Source: Dermatemys mawii
Lineage: Eukaryota > Chordata > Testudines > Dermatemydidae
DNA length: 64,000 nucleotides
Assembly (NCBI GenBank): GCA_007922305.1
Contig: ML677364.1
Span: 14,179,624-14,243,623 of the forward strand
Direction of reading: 5' to 3'
Shown here: piece by piece, positions 38,164 to 50,723 of the stretch
Layout: every line of letters begins with the position of its first letter
How positions within the stretch are numbered: position 1 is the first letter of the stretch
Position numbers and translations under genes: made by a program
The notes under the pieces: generated by a model
Told to the model about the DNA's origin: nothing
Databases searched by the model: none
Seen by the model: the letters and a program-made list of their open reading frames with translations, nothing else

Positions 38164-38699
38164 GCCTATTTAGACTGCACACAAACAATGTGCATGGGAG
38201 TCTGACAAAAATTTGCTCACTGAAGAGCTAGAAGATATAAAAAGTTACATACTGAAGTTATAAGACCCTACACTAATCATACACTTGTTCACTGGGTGAG
38301 ATTCAGAAGTGATGAGTAAAGGGTGTAATGTCTAATTTACACCAAATTAGACTCCATTACTGTCACTTAGGCCTTCTCTACATTTGTGATTTCCCTAAGT
38401 ATGCCTGTTGGTGGCTGGCCAATGACATAGCTGCACCTGTGCAAACTCATAATTTAGAGGAGGAAAGCCACTATTTGTGCCTGGGTGCTTACCCCAACTC
38501 TATCAACATATATTGTAGGTTCAGTGATTGTGAATAAGTCCTATTCAGTGTGTTGAAGATATAACTGATTATTTGCCATCACTTCAGTTCTCTTCACTAG
38601 GCCTTTTTCTCTCCTTCATCTGTGTTGACCCCAGGGGATTTTGAAGAAATGGCAGGGAAACAATTTCAGCACTTTACCTAGAAGATGTGCTCTGTTTCA

Positions 38700-38794
38700 A
38701 ACAGGAATTAATTCTGGAAAGTTCTATGGCCTCTCTTAGACAGAGGTCAGACTAGATGATCACAATGGTCCCATCTGATCTAGTAATCAATGAA
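38700..38794 (+). mobile_element. CR1-like LINE 3' fragment
   Basis: Reads 'gttctatggcctctcttaga', 'aggtcagactagatgatcac' and 'aatggtcccatctgatctag', ending 'aatcaatgaat'. This is a CR1-type 3' end of a subfamily different from the others in the window. Confidence 0.75.
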
Positions 38795-41700
38795 TTGCTC
38801 CTTTGCACCCAACAAGAAGGTTGACTTAATTTATCTTCCCCTGTGAAATGGGGAAATATGCTTCCTTAGTGGAATTCTTAGCCGTCACATCTGCACACCT
38901 GCCTTGAAGGTTATCAGACTCTCGGCTAAAAGGTCAGAATATACATTCTTAAATTTCTTTAAAACATTTAAGTCAGAAATACCTGCAAATGAAAAAAAGA
39001 TGATTTATGGGGAAAGCCTAAAACTGACCAATATTTTTTTTTAAAAAAGGAACAACTAGTGCAGCTAATACATAAACTTGTGAAGTGATAAACAAGTAAT
39101 TGTCTCACCTCTTCTGTATACAAATTTTGTAGCATAATCTTCCAAGAAAGTATGTTTTTTGTTAAAACTGTAAATACTAGGAGTCTGATTCACTACAGCA
39201 TTGATTTCAATAGAAGTACACCAGAGCAAAACTGTAGCTCCTTGGACACTTCGGTTGCTGTATCAAATGAATTTACAGCTGTCATGAAGTTACACGAGTG
39301 TACATTTGGAGTAACATGATGGTGAATGAAGCTCTAGCTATAGTGATTACTGGAGGATTATAGCAATATATTTTTTGTGAGGTTTTCTTATAGCTATCCT
39401 TAGTTTTATAGAATTACTTTCTTAATATAATCCTTTATATTGAGATGTACAATTTCCCTATAAGGCTTTATGAAAGGATGAGGGAAAGTCAATAAATACT
39501 GTAAGGTGCATCTCTAAAGTTTATTTGTATTTCTGTGGGAAATAAAATACATCAAAACTGGTTAATTCTGGTATAACTTCATACTAAATTGTTGAAGGTA
39601 TGTGATATTTACTGAGACAGAAATGCATACAGATAGCCTTTAGTGTTTTGTCATACTTTTGAGGCAGGGCTATAACACTAAGGAATTTGAGGGAAACTTT
39701 ATAAATTTACTAATGCCTCATTCTTACAATTAGGCCATTACTATTACATTTGCATTCACTTCCACTGTCCTGGGGAATCCTTAGTGGAAGTTGAGGTTGG
39801 GTTTTCCTTAGAAGGAGCCCTCAGGGAAGTTGGCAATGTTTCCACTGCCAACCCTTCTCTGGGGAGAATCTATCCAGGATGGAGTGATCCTCACCAATGC
39901 TTCTCCCCTGCACTTCCATCTGGAACAGCTTTCCTGTCACTCCACTGTATTGACTCTGCATCTCATTCTAACTTTCAAATGAAATATCATCTTTTTTCTT
40001 TTGCCTATAATTTTTTAATTTTCCTCTGCTGCTATTTATCATTTAAATTTGCAGTTATATGATAACATGCTGTAAAATAGCTTGATACAGTTTTTATGAA
40101 AGATGTTGTAGAAAATATAGCCATGCAATATAGTTTTATGAGAGGACTCTTCAAATTTTTTCCAATACAATAACCTTTTCAGCTATATTAATATAATCAG
40201 GATATATGACCCTTGTTCTGAACAAGAAGACTGCTTGGCTGCTGATCAAAGGGTGTGTAAAAACAGAAGCAGATAAGAATCCCACAATATATAAACAACA
40301 TAAAAATATAGCCATTCAATAGCATGAAATGAGCGCCTTTGTTAAAGAGTTAAAACTGCAAAGTGTCTGAAAAAGAATAAAGCCCCCAAAACATTTTGGG
40401 TAGACAAAGATTTGCAGAAGACTTCACCATAAGCAGCCCTGTATGGGGTAAACTACCAGTCTAGCAAAGTTAGTTAATAGCAGAACTAGTTGTTTTTAAA
40501 ATCCTTTTACATCATCTTCTTCCTGAAAAATTTCTTTAAAAAAAAATTTCCTTCCCCACAAGAAACATGAAAAAGGAAACACTGTGGTTTATTCCTCCTC
40601 CACCACCCCCCAACTTATCCTCCATTAGTTCTTTTTCTTCTCCCATGTATCAGTGGGGGAGGAGAAAGGGGAAAGAAAGCCAAACAAAAATGTTCAAAAC
40701 CAAAACATTCTGAATAAATGAAAAACTGTTCATTTCTGAAACCTGCAAAAATAAAACTCTTTCCAAAATTTTCACAAAACCTCTATTTTTTTCCAGCAGT
40801 TCTAGTTAATAGGCAGGGAGGCCCAGGCAGTTCTGAGCAAGCTCTCAACACTTACATGGGAAAAAAAAGTAAATGTAAATACATTTGATAAAAATCAGTC
40901 ATAGACAGGTCATGTAAAATATACAAACCCAGTAAATGAAGACTAGCAAAGTCTCAACTAGATGGAAGCAGGATCAGGCAGAGCACTTATACCCCTATAC
41001 TAGGTAGCACAGAAAAAGGGGATACAGGTTCTGCAAAGGGGATCCATGAGGTGGATGAGCAGTGAGTATAGCCTTGGCTCTACCCTCTACATGTATTGGT
41101 GGTATATGAACAGTGCTGTTTCAGGGCACTTACTTTGAAACAGGGAACAGTTTTCTTCTTCCTGGAGCAGCAGAAGACTCTGAGGGAGATTGTGATTTCA
41201 CTAGGCACAATCTCCCTCTTGAGCTGCTGCAGGGGCAGCACAGCAACACATTGCCCCTCACGGAGGACTTATGGCCAAACCAAGACTGAAATCCTAACTG
41301 ACTGCCATAACGAAACAAATGAAATCCTGATCCCTTCTTGAAGTATGTTGTTAATTTTCAGTGGTCTGCACCATGGGCTAAATCATGCGCCCTCTGAAAT
41401 CAAAGTCAAAACTCCCCTTGATTTCAAAGTCACCAGGATTGGACCTATAATTGTAATGGCGAGTGACAGCTGCAGAGAGCTGGTTGTGGCTCTATGACCA
41501 TCAACTGCCCAGCCCAGCAGAAAGCTAGACCATTAGGAAGATTACTCTAAATGACCTTATGCCATTTTTGGGTGAGGTTCATGGAGCTCCAGTTCTTCAC
41601 GTCTCCTTCTGCCCCGTTGCATCCTAGTGTGTTCTTTCTTCCTCTTTATTCCAGGGGCAGAAAACTTCGGAAGCCCTCAAATGCACAAGAGGAATTCTCT

Positions 41701-43195
41701 GCTAAAAATCTCCAGATGTGTAAAGTAGTCCAGTAATCTCTAAAACAGACAAATTATTTCAGAATTTTCCAGCTTACATTTCAAATATGCCTCATCATGA
41801 ATGCCAGTACATTAAAACAGTCTCCAGGTAATGACAATATTTTAAAGCATTATAAAATGGATATGTTTACAATATTTCAGATATACTTTAATAGGCCATT
41901 TGAATGAGTGTATAATATGTTACTAACATGAAAAAAAAGAGAGAACTGCTGAAACAGAAGTTAAAAGCAAACAGCAGAATCTTGTCCCTAATACAAAGCT
42001 CAACAGAATAAGTACATTTTTTCTAAAGACATCTGTACAGATTAAAATCTGTGTATATAAGATTCAATAGATTTGAATCAGGCCTTTCAAAAGTATATTT
42101 TAATTATTAGCTCATATCATTGTCAATGAATGGAAAGAAGGGGAAAAACAGTGAATCTAGGCTTTTATATGAAGCCTCTGCCATCACCAAAATGCCATGG
42201 TGCTTTGAAGAACTAAATGGATGGATGAAGGAACGTGATGATGATAGGAAGAGGTAAACAGAGTGAGAAACTTGCCAGAACACTGGCATCACCCTGGACT
42301 AAAGACATCTATTGATTATTACGGAGCTCAGGATAAGTCGTCAGTGCAGTTAGAAATACCGTTCTCAATCTTTGGCTGACTATATGCATCCTTTCTTCTG
42401 AGATGAAGACCTTCCTTCTGTGATCCATGCCTTTATCACCTTCATTCTTTCTGGGGTTGAAGGTAATTGCAATGAGAAAATGACAACTATATGCAGTTGT
42501 CTGTCTACTCAGATGATGTGGACCCCAGTTCCATTATCTACCTATGAATTCAATGTTTTGATTCTAAGATGGGGAGTAACAACAGTGTATCACCAGTTTA
42601 ACCAAGTGGAGTATCAGGACTAGGCATTTTAAATGCACTGCTGCAAGTGTCCTGTAACAGAATTGCGAATGAATGATTTATTTCAGCTGTCCAAGGTAAC
42701 AATCCATTGACGCACAACAAAGACAAATACTGAAAATATGATCATCACAGAGCCCAGAGAATGGGAATTAGATATAGCAGGATTGTTTTATAGCCAGGTA
42801 TTTTGTAAAATCAGTCAGCTATTGGTCTGTTTGTATGCTGCTGAAACTGTCTACAATAATATCTTGATTAACTGAATATGGATTCTTTAAAATTTGTTTT
42901 TTGTCTCTTATTGTATGGTATGCTAAAACTATTCCAAAGCAGTATAAAGGATAAAAAAGAATCTTGCCCTGAGTGTTTAATATTTGTTAGCTAATGCATG
43001 TTAATTATTCCTTGCAATAACACAAGTTATTTTTATAACGTAGACAAGCCCTTATTCACAATGATTAGTACCTTACTCATTGACTGAAACTGCAATTAAT
43101 CAAACTACTTTTGAAGTAAAGTACTACTCATTGAGAGTAAATTGGTAGAATCTAGCCCTTAAGGAGAGAAGAACTTCTTCAGCAGAGGATTAAAT
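38795..43195. other. Intergenic, no recognisable gene
   Basis: Two weak LINE echoes: 39900-39990 ('atctggaacagctttcctg', 'actttcaaatgaaatatca') and 42420-42480 (frame VIHAFITF). Both recall the C-terminal half of L2-like RT proteins but are too short to call. Confidence 0.4.
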
Positions 43196-43247
<52 letters not shown>

Positions 43248-43248
43248 T
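43196..43248. repeat. (TTTC)n microsatellite
   Basis: About 13 uninterrupted TTTC units; likely polymorphic. Confidence 0.97.
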
Positions 43249-44094
43249 TGCTAATCAGACCAAAAATCATTACAAAATTAGACCTGGTCAGAAAGTGTTG
43301 TAGAAAAAAAATTAACAAGAAAATTTGTTAAAATATCCTTTCATATTTTGTCAACATTTTCTGACCCATTAAAAAATTCAAAACAAATTAGCAAAAACTG
43401 TCATCATATTAATTCAATTCACATTTAAGTCTTTCAATGGCACAACTGCCATCTGCTAGACAGAATCTGACCAATTAGTGTAGGGTGTGCACTTGGACAT
43501 GGTCTAGAGATTAAGCAGTTTTCTCTTCAGGGAATTCTGTGCCAAAATCATACCCGTTTAAATTATTTTGCTAATTTATTTCAAAATACCTCTCAACATG
43601 TATATCTGTAGTAATACTGACAACAAAAAAGATTCAGAAAATGTTTTTTTGACAGATTAAGGAATCTAGGCAAATGAATACAGACTTTTGAATAATTCAT
43701 TTAAACTACAATACGTATACTATTTCGTTCACCCCTCAGAGCAGTGCAATGGCTTGGGGGATTCAGGGGTAACAGAGGAGCTGAGGGAGAGGGAAGTAAT
43801 TGCTTAGAAGTGAATCTGGAGGTTTCTTGGGTGTGGGTGGGAGAAGTATGGAACAGGATTTTTTTTAGGAGGGATGTTAAGATGTTAAGTATGTAATTAC
43901 AGATTTATACTTAGGATTGATACCAGAGAACAGGCTAAGCAAAGAATAAATTATTGCAGGGCATCAGTAGTCAGTGGGAGATAATTAAGATATAATTATC
44001 ATTTGTATATTCCACTGATTTTTTTTTCTTTTTGCTGCCCGCCTCCTTTTTTATTTTAAGACATAGTTATAATAGATTTAACTATTGTTTCGTA

Positions 44095-44275
44095 CAATAA
44101 GAATACCTAGCACTTTCATAGCCCTTTTAAGATTTTAGAGCACTTTTGAAACGTGGGGTGTCATCTCTTTTACAGAAGAGGTTTGCTTAAGCTTACACAG
44201 TGAGTAAATCAATGACCTGGCTGATTCCCAATCCAGTCCAAGTTCCACTAGACTGTATTGTCTCCTATGATAGGA
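44095..44275 (-). mobile_element. MIR-type SINE, antisense, worn
   Basis: Reads 'agcactttcatagccctttt', 'catctcttttacagaagagg', 'acacagtgagtaaatcaat' and 'tgattcccaatccagtcc'. This is the order of a reversed MIR ('ttttacagatgagg' to the reversed B box). Confidence 0.6.
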
Positions 44276-44394
44276 GAGTTACTTTAAAGACACTGGCAGA
44301 TATGGCAGTATCTTTTAAAAACCTTACTGAGTGAAGTTTAAGTAGCAGGGGAGTTCATTGTATTAAAAACACAAAGTTTATGTATTATTGTGGA

Positions 44395-44885
44395 ATTGTA
44401 TGTAACTAGATGGGAAATGCGGCCAATGTAAACCCAGGGAAGTGTTACGAGCTTCAAAGGACTATTTTAAACAATGTGCCAGACAAGGCAAAGAGGAACC
44501 TTTGGGACAAACAAAGTTGAGTCGGTTTCCAAGGAAATACATGGAATGAGGTGAATGTAAATTCCCAACTCTGGACCCAATTTTTTTGAAGCTACACCCT
44601 GAGGACAAACCCATTGTCTGCTGATTACCTGAAGATCAAAGCCCAGACATGCAAAAGAGGATTTGCAGAATCAACAGCATGATTGTTCTGAGCTAACAGC
44701 TGTTATGAACTTGTAGCCAAAGAAAAACCTCTTTGTTGGATCTGAAGGACTGATCACCTGCCAGAATCCTTGCTGGAATTGGGAGTGATTTAGGGTAAGC
44801 TTATTAGCAGGCATAGAGGGTTTTTTTTATTGTTTGTAATGTTTCCTCTTTAATGCTTTCACTTTAGAAATAAACATGTTTGCCT
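44395..44885 (+). repeat. Possible LTR-derived sequence (weak)
   Basis: A purine-rich block ending in 'tgctttcactttagaaataaacatgtttgcc', in which AATAAA follows a T-rich stretch, is reminiscent of an LTR R region. No terminal repeats or TSD found. Confidence 0.3.
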
Positions 44886-45414
44886 CAAAAGGGCTGTGCA
44901 ATGATATAGCTGTGGGCAATTATGCTGTTTATAGCCTCTGAGGAGAAAGCAAAGCAGAGATGCAGCTGTGCTTAGGCAATATAGACAGGCAACTGTGCAG
45001 TCAGGAGGGAGTGAGATGTGGGTGTCTGCTTTAGATAGGAGACAGCTCAGGAGCCTAGTGTGGGTGCCCTTGGTCAAAAATGGAGGGGGAATACAAGTAC
45101 AGGCGCAGTTGCCCTGAATTGTGAAAGACACCACCACACAATCCTTACCTTGGGGTTTCAAGCTTGCAGCCTGACTGAGTCTGACCAAAAACTCCCAAAG
45201 CTGCAGTCTCTGCACATCAGCAGGTGGAACATTCCAGTCCTGCCATGTGAGCTGTACATCTGGTGGTGCCCTTGACAGTCTTACTGAGATCCCTCTAGCT
45301 GTTTCTATTGTGACCATAGCTAGCCAAATTTGGGAGAGGATTTCTTCTTTTTTTTTGTCCTGAATTTTCCCTTTAAGGCAAAAAGGGTTTCTTGCCTCTA
45401 GACTCTGGTTACTG

Positions 45415-45630
45415 CAGTGGTTCTCAAACTTTTGTACTGGTGACCGCTTTCACATAGCAAGCCTCTGTGCCCCTTCCCCCCCACCCTTAGAATTTAAAAC
45501 ACTTTTTATATTTAACACCATTATAAATGCTGGAGGCAAAGCAGGTTTTGGGGTGGAGGCTGACAGCTGTCGACCCCCACCATGTAATAACCTTGCAGCC
45601 CCCTGAGGGATCCTGAGTTTGAGAACCCCA
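45415..45630 (+). mobile_element. hAT MITE (CAGTGGTTCTCAAACTT family)
   Basis: Starts CAGTGGTTCTCAAACTTTTG and ends GAGTTTGAGAACCCCA as inverted ends. Flanks GGTTACTG (45407-45414) and GGTTAGTG (45631-45638) match at 7 of 8 bases, the expected hAT target duplication. Non-coding. Confidence 0.88.
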
Positions 45631-47484
45631 GGTTAGTGAGATTCCCCTACTCTGGGAAATGGGATTGGATAGTGCAAGGCTGCACTTTGAAGAGGGTGGG
45701 TGAGGACTTATCCTCAAGAAACCTTGTTTATGCCTCACAGTTACTGGGAGGAAAAAGCTTGGCTTGGGTCCATTCTTTCTATATGTTGGTGTTTTGGCTT
45801 TGGGGTTTTTTTTTGGTGGGGATGGGTGGGGTAGGACTTTGTCAGCTGCTACCAGTTGCAGTGTAGATTGTTCTTTGTTTTACTTAGGGAGTCTCTGTAG
45901 CTGCTGACTCTCAAAGAGTGAGAGTCCTGTGATGATGATATCTTTAAAGAAGGGAAAATTACTTACCTTGTAATTCTGGTTCTTTGAAGATCTGATCTCA
46001 CAGGATTCTCATTTACCCACCCAACCCTCTTCACTCAATTTGTTGTTTCATTCCTGAGGTGCTGTGTGTGTATGTATATATGTATACTGTGTGTGTTTAT
46101 ATAGGTATGTTTGCAAAAATGTGTTTCTTTTATACCATGGCTCTAGAGCGAGGGAGTTATTTTACCATTAACTAATACTTCAGCCTTTTGCTTAAAAATC
46201 CTCCCCACAAAACACTACCAAAGCCCCTGAGTTGGAGGCACTGGACATTTATGGCACTTATGTGGCAGGTTTAGAATGTTCCCCTTTCTGGAGCAGGTGA
46301 AGGGGGTGAGGGTAAATGGGGGATGCACAGCCTTTCAAAGCTCTTTATCTTTGGGAATAGAAGCCATTCTTGCACTGGAGGTTTGAGACTCAAGTGTACG
46401 AATCCTGTGACATGATCCAGCAAAGAAGAGAACAACAAGGTATAATTGATTTTTCCCAACTCCTGAATGGTGTGATATATTTTAAAAGTTTTTTTTAAAA
46501 AAATGAACTAGTAAATAAGTATTATTCTTCATGTTTTAAATTACTGAGAGGTTTTCTTCTGCTTAGGAACTGTGATTATATTTTTTAAAAACAACAATTT
46601 ACAATCCAACAATACTAGTCTTACTACTAAGTTAATAACTGTACTGTAACCTAAATGAAAATTGAGAGGATGTCAAGTTCTTGGACATTACAGGGATATA
46701 CAGTACTTTCCTGCTGACTCAGCCAAGCAGCAAGACCAAGTAGGTCTCATTAGCTTCAATACAGGAGGATGCTAAGGTTTGCATTGCACTTTAATGAACT
46801 AGGAGCTGAGACAATAGGTCATGCAGAGAAATAAATAAGCGAAAGTCCTTATAAACAGCCAGCTCAAAATTAGGTTTTTGTTGTTAAAAATAAAGAAAAA
46901 TCTCAGGAAGTGGTTGAGAGTTTTTGATACAAGCTTAGTGTGTTTGTATTGTGCAAAGAGCAAGGGAGGGAGATAGTATGTTCCCAGGGCTTGAAACAAC
47001 AACTTATTATTCAAGTAGTCCTTCATTAGATGAGAAGTCCCAGTTTTATAGAACAGAGGTCACAGGCACTGTGCTTGACTTTCATTTCACCTCCATTATT
47101 CACCTGCGCAGAGCCTGACTATTTGGGCTTGGACAGTAGACATGGATATCACCCCTGAAAGTTACATGGCTGAATTCAAAAGGAGTTTTGCCATTGACAC
47201 TATTTTCTTTCATTGTTTCCCTCAGCTTTTCTACAGTTTCTGTGTACTGTGGAGAGAAGATAGACTGCAATTTTTTTTTCACCAAAATATGCAGATTTGG
47301 GTCAACTCAAATATTTTAATAAATTTGTGTCAATTATGGTGCATTGTTTTGGTCAAAACAAAAAAATCTAAAATGTCAAAGTATCATCTCACCTTTATCA
47401 AAACAAAACATTGAGATTTCAGACTAGATTCAGAAGGAGACCATTCACAAAAACATACAAGAAGGAAGGAGCAGTGGCCCTCTT
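45631..47484. other. Intergenic, no recognisable gene
   Basis: At about 45945-46015 'aaattacttaccttgtaatt' with 'ctggttctttgaagatctga' resembles a recurrent sauropsid repeat, but only a fragment is present. Short (TG)n runs lie near 46063-46100. Confidence 0.45.
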
Positions 47485-47625
47485 ACACCTAGTAGCCCAG
47501 TAGTTAGGGAACTCATCTGGGGTGTAGGAGATCTGAACTTGAATCCCCACCATGGGATTCAGTAAGTGCTCTAACCACCAGGCTATTGGTTATAGTGGGT
47601 GTAGCGCTCTCAATCTCTCCTGTTG
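47485..47625 (+). mobile_element. tRNA-derived SINE
   Basis: An A-box-like 'tagttagggaactcatctgg' and a B-box-like 'gaacttgaatcccc' are spaced as in a tRNA. They are followed by a foldback half ('gtgctctaaccaccaggcta') complementary to the head. It is a retroposed SINE rather than a tRNA gene, because the acceptor stem does not form. Confidence 0.65.
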
Positions 47626-47763
47626 TAGCTGTTCCCTTATGTTTAGTTTCCTTCTTCAGAAGATAAATTTTCATGCCAAATATAATTAAATCATTGCTAA
47701 ACAATAGCATTTATTTTTTTATACAGTAACTGAAGTGTACTAAACACTTTACAGAGAGTAAGA

Positions 47764-47893
47764 GGACCTGGACCTGATTCTTAACTGCCTGGTGTAGTCA
47801 TTTCTCCAGATGATACGGGTAACACTTTACAAACTCTTTGCACAGGAGTAAATGATTACAAAAGGGCAGGCAGTGGAGAATCAGGCCCACATT
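47764..47893. repeat. Ancient palindromic repeat ('aatcaggccc' class)
   Basis: Inverted ends: 'ggacctgattcttaactgcc' on the left and 'ggcaggcagtggagaatcaggccc' on the right. The centre holds 'cacaggagtaaatga'. It is a foldback repeat of an old amniote family. Confidence 0.65.
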
Positions 47894-48413
47894 CAAGGTC
47901 CCTATTGGAATGAAAACTAATCAGACAATATGCAAACTTATATTTGATGGAGAGAATACAAGAGCAAGGTGACTGGGCAGGAAAGTTTAGTAGTACTATT
48001 ATTCCCATGATTTTATTTTTATTAAAAAAGTGTATTAGCTCTTCTCTTAGGTGACTACACCCTGATCTCTTCCTGGTATCTGGTTTCACCCTATTTATTT
48101 TCATTCTTTTAAAAATACTTTTCATTCGTTAAAGCTGAACACCACCAGAAAACTAACTGAAATAGCTATTCTGCAATAGTTCTCCCTATGGATAGTCTTA
48201 TTTCACAATAAGTGTCCACTGCAGAATTATTGCAGAATAGTTATTTTGCTTTAAATTTGCAGCTTACCTTATTCTGGAACAATTTCCCCATGTAGAAAAT
48301 TCAGAGGCTGGATAATTTTTTTTCAAAAGTGCTTATGTGCTGTAGGAGTCTAAATCCCATTTTCAAAAGTAACTTAGGCACTTAGGAGCCATTAGACTGC
48401 CAATGATTTTTAG

Positions 48414-48830
48414 GATATGTCTACATGTTGGGGGTAACATGCACAATGACTGTCTGATTTCTAACCTGCACTAATGGGTTGCACATTGATTAGTCCATGT
48501 AGACCTTGCTGGTGTGTACAAAAACTTCCCTGGTGTGCTTTAACCAGGGTGACCAGATAGAAAATGTGAAAAATCAGGATGAGATGAAGGGGAATAGGCA
48601 CCTATATAAGTAAAAGCCCTGGCTACTGAGACTGTCCCAATAAAATCAGGATATCTGGTAACCTTAGCTTTAATAAACAAACAGCATTACAGTGATGCAA
48701 TATTAGGGAGCTATTAATTCACACCAGCAAGATCTACATGGACCAATCAATCAATGTGCAATCACGTTAGTGCAGTTTAGAAATCTGACACCCATCATGC
48801 ACATTACCCCCAATATGCAGACATGTCTGG
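48414..48830. mobile_element. Middle layer: MITE with ~100-bp inverted repeats
   Basis: The left arm ('atgtctacatgttgggggta', 'tgcactaatgggttgcacat', 'tagtccatgtagaccttgct') matches the reverse complement of the right arm ('acatggaccaatcaatcaat', 'acattacccccaatatgcag'). The 'atgtctaca' start suggests a PIF/Harbinger-like MITE. Exact ends and the TSD are unclear. Confidence 0.75.
48545..48666 (+). mobile_element. Inner layer: small hAT MITE (122 bp)
   Basis: Starts CAGGGTGACCAGATAG and ends ATCTGGTAACCTTA. Flanks GCTTTAAC (48537-48544) and GCTTTAAT (48667-48674) match at 7 of 8 bases. It lies in the loop between the two arms of the middle MITE. Confidence 0.85.
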
Positions 48831-48860
48831 AAGCTCCTAAATACTTTTGAAAATTGTAGA

Positions 48861-50062
48861 CATCATCATGTTTAATGTTAAGCTGATGATGGATGTCTTA
48901 GAAATGTATAGACCAATTTACATAATCTAAATGGCTGTTCATCATAGTAACTATCGTATGTCCATAGCAGATGGGTACTCTCTGACAAGTGGGTGGAACA
49001 AATTCTTCCACTTCTGTGTCAGGTGGATTTCTTATGAGGAAGAGTTTGCTTACTTACACAACTTGCCCAGTCATGTGTTTTCTTAAAAAACATAAAAACA
49101 ATATAAGTGGTATTTACTAACTATTGTAAGGCTTAGGAATTCCAATTTGTCAGGCACTATAGACAGTGTGACAAAGGTGAAGCTATGAATTGTTTGTTAG
49201 TTTTATGTTTTTTGTAAGGATACTCATACTTAGGCAAGTTGTGTGGAAAGGAAACTCTTTCCTTGTAAGAAATCCATATGACATAGGAGTGGGCAATGGA
49301 AGACATTGTTCTCCCCACCTGCCAGAGAGACCCATCCACCAAAACAATGGAACAATAATCTTCTATATACCATTGCACCTGAGGAGTAGCTTGGACTCTC
49401 CTAGATCAGGTTAAAACTGGATTGGAGATAGGAGGTACTTACCTAACAGGAAGTCTCCTGAGACAAAGAAGGATTAGAAAATAGGTTAATGATTTATCAT
49501 CTGAAGAGTCACTGAACCAGCAAGAAATTTGGCCTGCTGAAGAGAGAGACACACACATCAGCATGATATAAGCTGGGACTAGATGGTCACAGAGGGAGTT
49601 TTACTTGTAAAGGAATGTAAGTTTGCTGTATTCATCTGTGTGTGGAATTGAAAATAGCCTACTACTAGGTAGCATTTAGAGAATGTAAAACCTAACATAT
49701 ATTGAAGGAATTGTTTGCTTTTCCTTAATTTATTTTTCTCTGTACTTTAAAAACAAACAACAAAAATGTTTGTTTTGCTAAGCAATTGTTAGGTGAATCT
49801 TTCCAACCAGATAAATCTTCTGTCTCCAAAGAGAGAAAAAAATATTACCTTAGAGACCTGCAAGATAAAAGTGAAAACAAAAGGCATCTATCCTTGCTAG
49901 AAGAGCCATGATAGTGGGACACACTCCAGGGAAGTGTAAGCTGTAAAAGGTGAAAGCAAGCAGTGTACAGAAGGCATCTGACAGACCACAGTGGAGCAAG
50001 TTCTGGTTTAAGAGGTCATGTTAAAGCACATAATATGGTGGCAATCCCGCCGTGAAGAGTAA
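48861..50062. other. Intergenic, no recognisable gene
   Basis: No supported feature. The T-rich 3' part near 49700-49800 is low complexity. Confidence 0.5.
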
Positions 50063-50459
50063 GACCCCATCTACACGGGCAAGTTTGTGCACAGTAAAGC
50101 AGCTTTGAGTACTGTAACTCCTGAGATGTACACACTGCCAAGCCACTTAGTGCACAGAAACTGCACAGATGCAGCAGTCTTAAAAAACACCCTGACAAGA
50201 GGCCTAGAGCTTTCTGCACCAGGGCTACAGCACTGGCCTCTGGGAGGTGTCTCCCAACGACTGTTCTTGCCTCTCTGGCCATCAGTTTGAACTCTACTGC
50301 CCTTCCCTCAGGTGACCAATTGTCAGCCTCACCCTGTACATTCCTTTGCAAATTTGTAAGTCCCCTTCCGGTTTGCTCAGTGATGCTTGCAGTGATCTCG
50401 GAGCATCTTTCCAAGTGACCCTGTCTGCTAGACACACCAGGTGATCCCCTGCTTGGAGC

Positions 50460-50723
50460 AATGCCAAGCTGCTGGACCTCATCAGCATTTGGGGAGAAGA
50501 GGCTGCGCAGGCACAGCTGCGCTCCAATCATCAGAATTATGATACCTACGGACAGATTTCTAGATGCATGATTGAAAAGGGTCATGACTGGGACACATTG
50601 CAGTGCAGGGTCAAAGTGAAGGAGCTGTGGAATGCCTACCACAAGGCGTGGGAGGCAAACCGCCACTCTGGTGCCGCATCCACGAGCTGCCAGTTCTACA
50701 GAGCTGAATGTGACACTCAGTGA
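50460..50723 (+). pseudogene. Myb/SANT-like DNA-binding domain of a Harbinger accessory protein
   Basis: An 87-codon open segment ends in TGA. It reads LLDLISIWGEEAAQAQLRS at the first helix, then YGQISRCMIEKGHDWD (second helix) and QCRVKVKELWNAYHKAWEAN (third helix), with the conserved Trp-Gly-Glu-Glu and Gln-Cys-Arg-Val-Lys positions. This is the trihelix/Myb-SANT-like domain family (ZSCAN29-like, MSANTD) found in Harbinger-type elements, where it binds the transposon ends and helps the transposase enter the nucleus. There is no start codon in frame, so the 5' part is broken or spliced in. A stop after 87 codons cuts off the acidic tail, which can still be read in other frames to about 50900. 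Inactive copy. Confidence 0.8.

Larger units (their letters stand above)
48316..48860. repeat. Outer layer of a triple nest: ancient palindromic repeat
   Basis: The left half 'ttttcaaaagtgcttatgtg' to 'gccaatgatttttagg' and the right half 'aagctcctaaatacttttga' are the two arms of the repeat family also seen at 8939-9213. They are separated by a ~415-bp MITE. Confidence 0.7.

Noticed and set aside
47490..47560. Functional tRNA gene
   Set aside because: Only box-like motifs are present. The acceptor and anticodon stems do not form, and the sequence continues into a SINE tail.
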